Of a stretch of 64,000 bases of DNA, positions 1 to 8,526 are shown piece after piece; the stretch's first letter is position 1, and each line of letters opens with the position of its first letter. The position numbers and the translations under genes are program-made. Under the pieces are notes generated by a model. That model saw only the letters and a list, made by a program, of their open reading frames with translations. It made no database searches and was not told where the DNA came from. This DNA comes from JALOLG01 sp963776935 (GTDB lineage Bacteria > Actinomycetota > Acidimicrobiia > Acidimicrobiales > Ilumatobacteraceae): the NCBI GenBank assembly GCA_963776935.1, contig CAVZOP010000002.1:1240001-1304000 (forward strand). Reading direction: 5' to 3'.

Positions 1-62
1 AACCAGTCGAACGCCTCGACCTTGTCGGGAACCTTCGACTCGCGCTTCAGCAGTCCAGTCAT
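1..62 (-). CDS. Start of an unidentified small protein, possibly Hsp20 family (partial)
   Basis: Only the first 20 codons lie in the window, reading MTGLLKRESKVPDKVEAFDW. The start is secure: ATG at 62-60 has a near-perfect AAAGGAGGT ribosome binding site about six bases upstream. Short openings of this kind occur in actinobacterial Hsp20 small heat-shock proteins, but that identification is from memory of the family and is weak. It diverges from the gene at 297, and a candidate DosR-like box sits 59 bases upstream of its start. Confidence 0.45.
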   Translation of the reverse strand, partial: MTGLLKRESKVPDKVEAFDW

Positions 63-120
63 TTCAGACCTCCTTTGCTGGTCTCAACTTCAGCGTGCGA
101 CGGGGTCTGCCGGTGGGATA

Positions 121-134
121 GGGCCAGAGGACTC
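121..134. promoter_or_regulatory. Candidate DosR-like box
   Basis: The bases read GGGCCAGAGGACTC, matching GGGNCNNNNGNCCC at 7 of 8 fixed positions. The site lies in the 234-base divergent gap, 59 bases from the start at 62. Regulator binding is inferred only. Confidence 0.3.
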
Positions 135-296
135 TTTCTTGTGTGGGCTCGTGTGTTTCGGAGCGAGGGCCCGATCGTGAGCGTCGGGCTCTCACGAGTC
201 GGCCACCGACGAGCACGCTGAGCCTTTGTCCTCTATGCCGCAGTCGATCGTGGGCACATCGTTGGGGCAGACGACAGGAAGACGGGAGGAGACGAC

Positions 297-680
297 ATGT
301 CCCACATCCACGCCATCGTCTGGCTCGACCATCTGAACGCCACGGTGATCGGCTTCTCGCTCGCGAAGCGTGACGTCATCGAGATCCACAGTCAGAGCCC
401 GCAGCGGCAGATCCACCGCAAGTCGGGGATCCCGGGTTCTGGCCACGCGGCCGACGATCGCGACTTCTTCGCCGATGTCGTCGCGGCGCTCCGTGACATG
501 CGCGAAGTCCTGATCACTGGTCCCGGCACCGCCAAGGTTGCGTTCGAGAAGTATGTGCAACAGAGGCACCCTGACGTCGCGCGAGCGGATCGTCGGCGTC
601 GAGACGCTCGACCATCCGAGCGACGGCGAGTTGCTGGCCTACGCGTGAAGTACTTCAAGCGCGTTGATCAGCTCGGCTAA
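297..680 (+). CDS. Translational machinery (eRF1 domain-like) family protein with two compensating frameshifts
   Basis: This is a small protein (about 127 residues) of the bacterial family annotated as translational machinery protein, related to an eRF1/Pelota-type domain; its exact role is not established. The opening MSHIHAIVWLDHLNATVIGF and the segment EVLITGPGTAKVAFEKYVQQ match that family. After about 577 the family sequence (IVGVETLDHPSDGELLAYA) continues in another frame, and near 648 it returns to the first frame for the end KYFKRVDQLG. The length stays a multiple of three, so the open frame hides one extra and one missing base. GGGAGGAG precedes the ATG. Members often lie among hypoxia or stress genes, which fits the neighbourhood. 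Confidence 0.7.
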   Translation: MSHIHAIVWLDHLNATVIGFSLAKRDVIEIHSQSPQRQIHRKSGIPGSGHAADDRDFFADVVAALRDMREVLITGPGTAKVAFEKYVQQRHPDVARADRRRRDARPSERRRVAGLRVKYFKRVDQLG

Positions 681-756
681 GGCCGACGCACCTGGACGAG
701 ATCCCCTATCGGCAGCGACAAATCATCACGTCCTCCTGTGCGATCGCTCGCCGGGG

Positions 757-3033
757 TCACTCGCCGCGGACGAGGTCCGACGCCGGGCGGAATGCGTTTC
801 GCCCCGCAGCCGTCGCGCCGAGCCCGGCCGTGACGATGCTCGTCGCAACGACGATGACGAGCACTGACGTGATGGATGGCGCAGGAAGCCATGCCGGCCC
901 GACACCGAGTGAGGTGCTGACGACGTCGGAGAGCGCCCGGAAGACCCAGAACCCCAGTGGCACCGCCACCAGACTCGAGACGATTCCCAACAAACCACCG
1001 GACACTGCGCCTTGGGCGAGAACCTGACGGGGGGTGAAGCCGACCGACAACTGCACGCCGACGCGACGCGACGCTTCGCGGCTCGATGTCAGCAGCGTCG
1101 ACAGCAAGTTGACGGCGGCCATCACGAGCAGCACGATCGCGATCAGCCACAGCACGGCAAGCAGCGGTGCGAGATCCTCGACGCCGGTGTCGAGCACCTC
1201 GGTTCTCGCGTCCGGGCCGAGGCGATCCGACAATGCCGCCGCCACCGTGTCGGGTGGCGCCCCGTCGTCGACGACGATGCGATAGACCTCGGGAACCACA
1301 CCTGGTTCGGCGGCGGTGAGCGACTCTGACGAATACCGCAACATCTCTCCGCTGTCCTCGGTCTCGCGGTACCAGCCGACGATCTCGACGGTGATCGGCG
1401 TGGTACCGGCAAGGAACGTGATCTCGTCGCCGACGGAGACGTCGAACCTCTGGAGAAACCCGTAGCCGGCGATCGCCTCGTCTCGGGCGCCTATCGAGCG
1501 TCCCTCGGCGATCCGGAAGTCGGCGGCATCGGGGTCGCCGCTCATCGCGACCGACAGGAACGCCCCTTCTTCGAACGTACTGCGCCTCGGCGACTCGCTG
1601 TACCACGCCGTGATGTCACGCGTGTTCTCGATCGCGGCGACGACCTGGGCCGGGTCCGACGCACCAGGGATGAGGGCGAGATCCCACGGCGAGCCGGTCC
1701 GAGCGGGATCATCCGTGACGGCGCCGATACCGCCGATGAAGCCCACCGACACGAGCGTGCCGACGATGGCCACGACGATCGCCAGCGCGGCCAGTGCCGA
1801 TCGGGTCGGCTGGCTGGCCGTCTCTTGCGCACCCAGCAACGACAGCCGATCAGGAAGCCCGCGAAGGCGTCGGTTGATCCAGCTGACCCGATCGCCGGGG
1901 ACGTCGCGCAGGACGTCGGTGACCGGCCGTCGAGCGGCGGCGACGCCCGGCACGATGGTCGCGGCCACGAGCACCGTCGAGATCGCCGCCAAGCAGACGA
2001 GCAGTGAGCTCACCGACCACGTGGGGTCCTGCACACCGATCGTGCGACCGATGCCGAGTTGCAGCGACGGTGCCAGCCATCCGCCGAGCAGCCAGCCCAC
2101 AAGCGCTGCGATAACGCCCAACGCCAGGTTCTCCGCCAGCAGCCCGGCCACGATCTGGCGCGGCGTGCAACCGATCGCGCCGAGCAGACCGATCTCACGA
2201 CGGCGGGCGACAATGCGCATCGCCGTCGATCCGGCGATGACGACTGCCGCCACCACGAGCACGAACACACCGAAGGCGGCGACGAACGACCCGAACACGC
2301 GATCGAGTGTCAGGAAGTCGTCGCGCGTGTCGAGCCACGAGTCCGTGCTCGTGATCCCCTCGACGCCGGCACTGGCGAGACGCTGGACGAACGGGTCGGC
2401 CTGGCCGGGGTCGTCGAAGCGCAGCCAACCCGTGGACACGCTTGCGCCTCCTGCGTCGATGCGGGCGAGCCCGTCGGACGTGATCCACGCCCGGCCCGGC
2501 TCGCACTGGGGGTAGAAGCAGTCGGTGAGGTTCACCGCTGTCCCGACGACAACGAACGCTGTCTCGCGGTCACCGAGCCGCAACGTCACCTCGTCGCCGA
2601 CGGCGATGCCCAGGTCGACACCCACACTGCGGTCGAGCACGAGTTCCTCGGAGTCCTCGGCCCACCGCCCCGAGCGCATGGGAGGCCGGTTGACGTCGAT
2701 CGCCGGAGCGTCGAGCGCCGTGACGAGAAAGGGCACCTTCTCGTCCCCCACGATCAACTCGAGACCGAGAATGTCAAAGGGCCCGGCGAACGCCACCACC
2801 TCGGGATCGGACGCGACCGCCGCGATCGCGTCCGGGTCGCCTTCGAGGACGAGATGCGCCACGTCGGCGTCATCGGCAACGGCGTCGAGCAGCGGCGCAC
2901 CCTGCCGGCTGACGGTCAGACCGGCTGCGATCCCGACGGCGGCGATGACGAGCACGACAACGGTGACCACGATCCCCACCCGTCGCCGGCCACGCAGCCC
3001 CGAGCCGGCCAGCAGCAGCACGCCTCCGCTCAT
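757..3033 (-). CDS. FtsX/MacB-type ABC transporter permease
   Basis: This membrane subunit of an ABC exporter has 758 residues. An N-terminal membrane helix (about residues 17-40, VGIVVTVVVLVIAAVGIAAG) is followed by a large extracytoplasmic MacB-like domain. A first three-helix FtsX core lies near residues 250-370, then a second extracytoplasmic domain, and a second FtsX core near 640-740 (LWLIAIVLLVMAAVNLL, TSVLVIVVATSIVTAGLGAT). Two FtsX halves in one chain are usual for actinobacterial lipoprotein or peptide exporters. It starts four bases after the stop of the ATPase gene at 3038 and is certainly co-transcribed with it. The substrate cannot be read from sequence. Confidence 0.88.
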   Translation of the reverse strand: MSGGVLLLAGSGLRGRRRVGIVVTVVVLVIAAVGIAAGLTVSRQGAPLLDAVADDADVAHLVLEGDPDAIAAVASDPEVVAFAGPFDILGLELIVGDEKVPFLVTALDAPAIDVNRPPMRSGRWAEDSEELVLDRSVGVDLGIAVGDEVTLRLGDRETAFVVVGTAVNLTDCFYPQCEPGRAWITSDGLARIDAGGASVSTGWLRFDDPGQADPFVQRLASAGVEGITSTDSWLDTRDDFLTLDRVFGSFVAAFGVFVLVVAAVVIAGSTAMRIVARRREIGLLGAIGCTPRQIVAGLLAENLALGVIAALVGWLLGGWLAPSLQLGIGRTIGVQDPTWSVSSLLVCLAAISTVLVAATIVPGVAAARRPVTDVLRDVPGDRVSWINRRLRGLPDRLSLLGAQETASQPTRSALAALAIVVAIVGTLVSVGFIGGIGAVTDDPARTGSPWDLALIPGASDPAQVVAAIENTRDITAWYSESPRRSTFEEGAFLSVAMSGDPDAADFRIAEGRSIGARDEAIAGYGFLQRFDVSVGDEITFLAGTTPITVEIVGWYRETEDSGEMLRYSSESLTAAEPGVVPEVYRIVVDDGAPPDTVAAALSDRLGPDARTEVLDTGVEDLAPLLAVLWLIAIVLLVMAAVNLLSTLLTSSREASRRVGVQLSVGFTPRQVLAQGAVSGGLLGIVSSLVAVPLGFWVFRALSDVVSTSLGVGPAWLPAPSITSVLVIVVATSIVTAGLGATAAGRNAFRPASDLVRGE

Positions 3034-3037
3034 CGCG

Positions 3038-3730
3038 CTACCCCGCTCCGACGCCGACGCTCTCGACCACGTGCCCGTCGCGAACCATCACGACCCGATC
3101 GGCCGCGCCCGCGACCTCGGGATCGTGGGTCACCATCACAATGGTCTGTCCCAGTGCATGCTCGGCACGCAGCAGGTCGAGCACCAAGCCGGCGGCCGCA
3201 CTGTCGAGGGCCCCGGTCGGCTCGTCGGCGAGCAACAGATCGGGTTGATTGGCGATGGCTCTGGCGATCGCGACCCGTTGCTGTTCGCCTCCCGACAGCC
3301 GTCCCGGGAGATCACGACGTCGATCCGCGAGGCCGAGCGAATCGAGCAGCTCGCGGCTTCGTTCTTTCGCGGCACTACGCCCGGCGCCTGCCAACCGTTG
3401 CGGGAGCTCGACGTTGGCAGTGACATCGAGGTGGGGAAGCAGGTTGTACTGCTGGAACACGTAGCCGACCCGCCGGCGGCGGAGCACGGCGCGCTCGGCC
3501 GAGCTGAGAGTGGTGATCTCCTCACCGGCGATCGAGATCGAGCCGCTGTCGGGGAGATCGAGGCCACCGAGCAGGTGCAGCATGGTCGACTTCCCGCAAC
3601 CGCTGGGGCCCATCACTGCGATCCACGATCCACGGTCGACGGCGATCGACAGCCCGCGCAACACCGGACGCTCGACTCCGTCGGCGCGGAACGACTTCAC
3701 CAGGTCGGCGGCTTCGAGCAGCGCGCTCAC
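3038..3730 (-). CDS. ABC transporter ATP-binding protein, LolD/MacB type
   Basis: This is the ATPase partner of the FtsX permease. Visible motifs are Walker A GPSGCGKST, the Q-loop region VFQQYNLLPHLDV, signature LSGGEQQRVAIARA, Walker B LLLADEPTGALD and the switch VMVTHDPE, all at normal spacing for the LolD/MacB class. I place the start at GTG 3730 (VSALLEAADLVKSF), which fits the usual length. The frame stays open upstream to a GTG at 3781, but that stretch adds unconserved sequence. No strong ribosome binding site decides between them. Confidence 0.88.
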   Translation of the reverse strand: MSALLEAADLVKSFRADGVERPVLRGLSIAVDRGSWIAVMGPSGCGKSTMLHLLGGLDLPDSGSISIAGEEITTLSSAERAVLRRRRVGYVFQQYNLLPHLDVTANVELPQRLAGAGRSAAKERSRELLDSLGLADRRRDLPGRLSGGEQQRVAIARAIANQPDLLLADEPTGALDSAAAGLVLDLLRAEHALGQTIVMVTHDPEVAGAADRVVMVRDGHVVESVGVGAG

Positions 3731-3891
3731 CCGTCGATCGTCGCGATTTCCGACGCTCGACGACAGGGTCGAACGTCCCACGAGCTCACCGCATCCGAAG
3801 CCGGTGCTGCAACTGTGATGTCACGCCCCGAACGCGGGCAACGGGACCGCACGAACGTCCGCACGGGAGGTGGTCGCCGAGCAAGACACTC

Positions 3892-3905
3892 GGGACGTTC
3901 GACTC
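3892..3905. promoter_or_regulatory. Candidate DosR-like box
   Basis: GGGACGTTCGACTC matches GGGNCNNNNGNCCC at 7 of 8 fixed positions. It lies 49 bases before the ATG at 3941 and between divergent genes. It is almost identical, flanks included, to the site at 37650 (CGGGACGTTCG then A or C then CTCTGG). Confidence 0.35.
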
Positions 3906-3940
3906 TGGGACGGCCGTCATCCAGCTGGTGTGATCGCGAC

Positions 3941-4312
3941 ATGAACGTTCCCGGTCCCGGTGTGTCCAGCGATTCGACGTACATCGAGTCGGCGGTGCTC
4001 GGGCAGGTCGCCTACCACATTCGCTTCGCTGCCGCGCTCGCCGCCGATGGTCGCGGCGACGAGAGCGTGCCGCATGCGGTGCTGTCGTGGGCGCTGCTCC
4101 AGTCCGCCGGCGGTGACGCACTGCGCGATTCGGTCGCCGCCTTCGACCTCCCCGACGAGATCGGCGGCGTCCACCGGGGCGCGGCACTCGACGAGTGCAA
4201 GCCGGCTGAGGAGTTGGCGCTGCAGCTGTGTGCCCATTTCACGAGCGCCGGCCAACATGCGCTCGCCCAGCTCTACCACGGCGCGTACCAGGTGTTGGCG
4301 TCCGAGGCCTGA
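3941..4312 (+). CDS. Hypothetical protein, 123 residues
   Basis: I do not recognise this gene. It encodes a small, soluble, alanine-rich, probably helical protein starting MNVPGPGVSSDSTYIESAVL, with no signal peptide, membrane segment or cysteine motif. Codon use is typical of the window. The ATG at 3941 is the first sensible start; the open frame upstream runs antisense to the ABC gene and is not coding. It lies 20 bases before a DUF2505 gene on the same strand and 49 bases after a candidate DosR-like box. Confidence 0.6.
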   Translation: MNVPGPGVSSDSTYIESAVLGQVAYHIRFAAALAADGRGDESVPHAVLSWALLQSAGGDALRDSVAAFDLPDEIGGVHRGAALDECKPAEELALQLCAHFTSAGQHALAQLYHGAYQVLASEA

Positions 4313-4332
4313 ACCGGTCTGGAGATCGTGTC

Positions 4333-4833
4333 GTGGATTTCGATGTCAATCACGCCTATCAGTGCTCCGCTGACGATGTCTTCGCCGTTCTGACCGACGT
4401 CGACTGTGTGCGCGAGAAGTACGAGGCGCTCGGTCATGGCGAGGTCGAGCTGATCGCCCGCGACGAGGACGTGACCGGCGGGCTCACGCTCGTCACCCGT
4501 CGAGTGGTTCCGTTGGAGCTCCCGGGCTTCGCGAAGAAGGTGCTGTCGCCGCGTCAGAGCGTCACGCAGACCGACGTGTGGTCTGCCGCCGATGCCAAGG
4601 GTGTGCGGACGGGAACGTTCGAGGTGGTCGCCAAGGGGTCGCCCGTGCGGGTTCGTGGGTCGATGCGCCTGGCTCCGAAGGGGACGCGCCGCTGCGAGAA
4701 CACCACCAGCGTTTCCATCGAGTGCAAGGTGCCGCTGATCGGCGGCAAGATCGCCGGTTTCGTGGCCGGAGACACGAGACGCGCGGTCGACCACGAGCAA
4801 ACCTGGATCAGCGCTCGTCTCACGAAACGTTGA
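4333..4833 (+). CDS. DUF2505 family protein (START/SRPBCC-like fold)
   Basis: This is a 166-residue actinobacterial DUF2505 protein, a family with a helix-grip fold that probably binds a hydrophobic ligand. The start VDFDVNHAYQCSADDVFAVL is the family's usual N-terminus, and the C-terminal IAGFVAGDTRRAVDHEQTW is also typical. I chose GTG 4333 because the family begins right at the first strand; the frame is open further upstream. No ligand or partner is known. It follows the hypothetical gene at 3941 and precedes adhE by 86 bases. Confidence 0.75.
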   Translation: MDFDVNHAYQCSADDVFAVLTDVDCVREKYEALGHGEVELIARDEDVTGGLTLVTRRVVPLELPGFAKKVLSPRQSVTQTDVWSAADAKGVRTGTFEVVAKGSPVRVRGSMRLAPKGTRRCENTTSVSIECKVPLIGGKIAGFVAGDTRRAVDHEQTWISARLTKR

Positions 4834-4919
4834 GTGGCGCACGTCGATCGTTGCGGCTGTCGGGTCGTTCCACGGCTTGTGACCATCGCCTCTACACGGC
4901 CGGTCGCAATCGCCGTCTG

Positions 4920-7562
4920 ATGGATCACGTGACGACCATCGATGGCATTCCCGCGACTGCGGAGGCGGCCGGGCTGGCCCCGGGCCGATCCGCTGAGCTC
5001 GACCAGGTGGTGGCGCGTGCACGCGACGCCGCCGACACCTTCCGGGCTCTCGACCAGAGCGCTGTCGACCGCATCGTCAAGGCAATGGTCGTGGCCGGCC
5101 TCGAGCACGCCGTCGAACTGGCCCTGCTCGCCGTGAACGAGACCGGCTTCGGCGTCGTCGAGGACAAGGTGGTGAAGAACTACGTCGCAACCGAGTTCCT
5201 CTACGACTACCTGCGCGACAAGCGGTCGGTCGGTGTGATCGACCAGGACGCCGAAGCCGGTCTCGAGTGGTTCGCCGAGCCGATCGGTGTCGTCATGGCC
5301 ATCACACCGGTCACCAACCCGACGTCGACCGTGCTCTTCAAGGCGATCGTCGCCGCCAAGACCCGCAACGCCATCCTGTTCCGCCCGTCGCCGCGCGCTG
5401 TGCGATGCGCCGAACGGGCTGCGGAGATCCTTCGCGAGGCGGGCGAGGCGGCGGGTCTGCCGCCCGGCGCCATCCAGGTCATCCCCGACGCCGACCACGC
5501 AGTCACACACCATCTGTTCCACCACCCCGGCATCGACTTCATCTGGACGACCGGTGGACCGAAGGTGGTCACCCTTGCCAACAGCGCCGGGAAGCCCGCC
5601 ATCAGCGTCGGGCCGGGTAACGCCCCCGTGTACCTGCACCGCAGCGCGGACGTGCCGATGGCGGTCGTCGACATCCTGATCTCGAAGACGTTCGACGCGT
5701 CGGTGATCTGCCCCGCCGAACAGACCTGCGTCGTCGATGCCGAGATCTACGACACCGTCGTCGGTGAGTTCGAGCGGATGGGTGCGAAGGTGCTCGGGCC
5801 CGACGAGGTGGACCGCCTCGGCGAGTTCGTCTTCGGCTGCGACAACGTCGTGAACCCCGCCGCGCTCGGCCAGCCGGCCGGCGTGTTGGCGCGCAACGCC
5901 AGCATCGACGCCGCCGACGACGTCAAGGTGCTCATCGCTCCGTTGCCGAGCGACCTCGTGGCCCTCGCCGCCCACCCCCTCGTGCGCGAGAAGCTGATGC
6001 CGGTGCTCGGCCTCGTCAGGGCCGAGAGCGTCGAACACGCCGTCGATGCGTGCGTCGTGGTCAGCGAGAGCGGCGGACTCGGCCACACCTCGGCCGTCTA
6101 CTCGCGCGACGAAGGCGTCGTGCAGGCGTTCGCGAGCGCGGTGCGCACGGGGCGCATCCTCGTGAACGCGCCGACGGCTGTCGGTGCACTCGGCGGCGTC
6201 TACAACAACCTGACCCCCACGTTCTCTCTCGGATGTGGGACATGGGGCGGCTCGCTCACCACCGAGAACGTGAACTACCGACAGTTGCTCAACATCAAGG
6301 TGGTGAGCCGGCGTCGGACACCGCCGCAGTGGTTCCGCGTGCGCGGTGACGTCTTCATCAGTCCCGGTTCGCTCGAGCAGCTGCGCGAGCTCGGCGCGGC
6401 CCAGGTCGTGATCGTGACCGATCCCGTCATGGACGCCCGTGGCGTCACCGAGGAGGTGCGCCGCCGCCTCGACGGAGCGCGCAACGTCCGAGTGTTCGCC
6501 GAGGTGCCGGTCGAACCCGACGAGACGGTGATCGACGCCGGGGTCGAGCTCCTCGACCGGGTACAGCCCGACGCCATCGTCGCCATCGGTGGTGGGTCGG
6601 TCATCGACGCCGCCAAGGTGATGCGCCTGCTGCACGAGCACCCCGAGTGCTCGCTGCACGACCTGTCCCTGCCCTTCCTCGATGCCCGCAAGCGCGTCGC
6701 CGACTATCCACAGGATCCGCACCGCGTGAAGTTGGTCGCCATTCCCACGACGTCGGGCACCGGATCGGAGGTGTCACCGGCGGCGGTGATCTCGAGCGGC
6801 GGCCGCAAGGTGAGCCTCGTCGACTACACCCTGGTGCCCGACATCGCCATCGTGGACCCCAACCTCACGCTGACGATGCCACCGGCACTCACGGCCGACA
6901 CCGGTATCGACGCCCTCACCCACGCCATCGAGGCGGGTGTGTCGATCTTCGCCACGCCGTACACCGACGCGTTCTGCGTACAGGCGGCCCGGCTCATCTT
7001 CGACGCCCTGCCGAAAGCGTTCGCCGACGGCAGCGACCTCGCTGCTCGCGAGGCGATGGCGAACGCGGCGACGATCGCCGGGCTGGCGTTCGCCAACGCC
7101 TTCGTCGGGGTGAACCACGCCCTCGCCCACGCCGTCGGCGCCCGCTTCGGTCTGTCGCACGGTCGGGTCAACGGCATCTTCCTGCCACACGTGATGCGCT
7201 ACAACGCGTCCCTGCCGACCAAGTTCATGCCGGCGCCGGGCTACGGCGCCTACGTCGCGCCCGACAAGTACGCGACGCTCGGCTGGGTGTTGTTCGGCGG
7301 TCGCGATCCCGACGAGCAGCGGCACCGGCTCTTCACGCACGTCGATGAGCTGTTGGCCACCGTTGGCATCCCCCGCACGCTGCGCGACGCGGGGATCGAT
7401 CCCGACGAGTTCGAGGCCGCGATCCCCGACCTCCTGCGCCTGGCGTTCGAAGACCCGAGCATCCGCACGAACCCCCGCATGCCGATGCTGAACGAGCTCG
7501 AGACGCTGCTGCGTGCGGCCTACGGCGCCGACGCAACCCGCCACGGGCCGCCACGTTCATAG
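4920..7562 (+). CDS. adhE: Bifunctional acetaldehyde-CoA/alcohol dehydrogenase
   Basis: This 880-residue protein has the AdhE two-domain plan. The N-terminal CoA-acylating aldehyde dehydrogenase half carries the catalytic cysteine in VICPAEQTCVV, and the AITPVTNPTSTVLFKA loop is typical of CoA-dependent members. The C-terminal iron-dependent alcohol dehydrogenase half has the NAD site VAIGGGSVIDAAK, TSGTGSEVSPAAV, and metal-binding histidines in HALAHAVGARFGLSHGRVNG. The usual product is ethanol from acetyl-CoA with NADH, for redox balance under oxygen limitation. Because a PUFA-type synthase and a wax ester synthase follow, a longer-chain acyl-CoA to alcohol role is possible but unproven. 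The gene has no frame breaks. Confidence 0.92.
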   Translation: MDHVTTIDGIPATAEAAGLAPGRSAELDQVVARARDAADTFRALDQSAVDRIVKAMVVAGLEHAVELALLAVNETGFGVVEDKVVKNYVATEFLYDYLRDKRSVGVIDQDAEAGLEWFAEPIGVVMAITPVTNPTSTVLFKAIVAAKTRNAILFRPSPRAVRCAERAAEILREAGEAAGLPPGAIQVIPDADHAVTHHLFHHPGIDFIWTTGGPKVVTLANSAGKPAISVGPGNAPVYLHRSADVPMAVVDILISKTFDASVICPAEQTCVVDAEIYDTVVGEFERMGAKVLGPDEVDRLGEFVFGCDNVVNPAALGQPAGVLARNASIDAADDVKVLIAPLPSDLVALAAHPLVREKLMPVLGLVRAESVEHAVDACVVVSESGGLGHTSAVYSRDEGVVQAFASAVRTGRILVNAPTAVGALGGVYNNLTPTFSLGCGTWGGSLTTENVNYRQLLNIKVVSRRRTPPQWFRVRGDVFISPGSLEQLRELGAAQVVIVTDPVMDARGVTEEVRRRLDGARNVRVFAEVPVEPDETVIDAGVELLDRVQPDAIVAIGGGSVIDAAKVMRLLHEHPECSLHDLSLPFLDARKRVADYPQDPHRVKLVAIPTTSGTGSEVSPAAVISSGGRKVSLVDYTLVPDIAIVDPNLTLTMPPALTADTGIDALTHAIEAGVSIFATPYTDAFCVQAARLIFDALPKAFADGSDLAAREAMANAATIAGLAFANAFVGVNHALAHAVGARFGLSHGRVNGIFLPHVMRYNASLPTKFMPAPGYGAYVAPDKYATLGWVLFGGRDPDEQRHRLFTHVDELLATVGIPRTLRDAGIDPDEFEAAIPDLLRLAFEDPSIRTNPRMPMLNELETLLRAAYGADATRHGPPRS

Positions 7563-7617
7563 CGTGCGTTCCCGAACACGCCACGCCGTGGTGCCTTCAT
7601 ACGGGCCGCTCACCTCG

Positions 7618-8388
7618 TCATGGATCGACGAGGGGTGCGGCGAGCCAGGAGTGAGACGGCTTGGCGGTGGCGAGGCCGGGTGGGTCGATCAGCGGTCGTG
7701 GCGGGGGGACGGAGCGGCCGGTGACGACGGTGAGCACGAATTCGCCGTACTGCCGCCACCAGCCGGGGAGCTCGCGACCTTCCTCCGTGCGCACGCGGAG
7801 CGGCTGCCAGCCGTCGACGGGCCGCTCGACCGGGAAGCCGACCTCGACCGAACGGGTGGCGCGCCGGAGGCCCGTGCGCAACACCTTCAACGCGCTCTCC
7901 TTGGCCGACCAGATGAGGTTGGCGACCGCGTCCCGTGAGGCCTCGAACGGCGGGGCGGCGACCACCGCCTGTTCACGAGGAGTGAGAAAGTCACGCACGA
8001 ATGCTTCAGAACGCGGTTCGACGAGCTCGAGGTCGCATCCGAGCTCATCGACGGCGCCGACCGTGCACACGGCCCAGCCGGCGCGGTCCGTGAGCGAGAT
8101 GCCGATCCGGCAGCTGACGCCGTCGATGTACACCTCGGGCGCACCCTGGGCATCGCCGCCGATGATCGTGCGGATCTCGATCCGGGCCAACGAGGCGGCA
8201 TCGTCGGCCAAGCCGAGCTCGGCGGCGAGTGCCTGCTTCGCCGTCCACCGCGCGAGTAGCCACTCATCGCGGCGCTTGGTGAAGCGCATCGCCGCCACCC
8301 GGTCGGTCTCGCCGGCGGTGAGCCAATTGCCGGCACTCGGGGCGGCTGAGCTCACCGAGCGAATGCCACGAGAGCATCGAATCAGCAT
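7618..8388 (-). CDS. Sfp-type 4'-phosphopantetheinyl transferase
   Basis: This enzyme transfers the phosphopantetheine arm from CoA to carrier proteins, converting apo-ACP to holo-ACP. Family motifs are the magnesium-binding GCDLELVE and WSAKESALKVL, plus the N-terminal TKRRDEWLLARWTAKQAL that contacts CoA. The protein is about 256 residues, normal for the Sfp class. I start at ATG 8388; GTG 8355 is an alternative. It is divergent from the acyl-CoA dehydrogenase/PUFA-synthase operon, across 138 bases, and is the obvious candidate to activate that synthase's three ACP domains. Confidence 0.88.
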   Translation of the reverse strand: MLIRCSRGIRSVSSAAPSAGNWLTAGETDRVAAMRFTKRRDEWLLARWTAKQALAAELGLADDAASLARIEIRTIIGGDAQGAPEVYIDGVSCRIGISLTDRAGWAVCTVGAVDELGCDLELVEPRSEAFVRDFLTPREQAVVAAPPFEASRDAVANLIWSAKESALKVLRTGLRRATRSVEVGFPVERPVDGWQPLRVRTEEGRELPGWWRQYGEFVLTVVTGRSVPPPRPLIDPPGLATAKPSHSWLAAPLVDP

Positions 8389-8427
8389 CGCACACGGTCG
8401 CGGCAGGGCCGTGAACGTCCGCGAATT

Positions 8428-8441
8428 GGGTCCATCGGCCC
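8428..8441. promoter_or_regulatory. Candidate DosR-like box between PPTase and PUFA operon
   Basis: GGGTCCATCGGCCC is a full match to GGGNCNNNNGNCCC. It sits 40 bases from the PPTase start and 86 bases from the acyl-CoA dehydrogenase start, so it could control both directions. Confidence 0.35.
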
Positions 8442-8526
8442 TGCCGTCTCCAGGGTGCATTTCTTACGCTTGAACAAACGGGGCCACCACATCCGTCGGC
8501 GTGCCCCTGACCCGAGAGGTGGAGCC

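Noticed and set aside
677..1606. A 309-codon minus-strand frame overlapping the FtsX permease
   Set aside because: It lies in a different frame of the same strand, is arginine-rich, and has no ribosome binding site or motifs; the permease frame has clear homology.
2059..3423. A 454-codon plus-strand frame
   Set aside because: It is antisense to the permease and ATPase genes and has shadow-type composition.
4554..6722. A 722-codon open frame on the minus strand
   Set aside because: It is antisense to adhE, which has full-length family homology. The frame is open because GC-rich codon bias removes stops, and its product is a histidine/aspartate/arginine-rich shadow.
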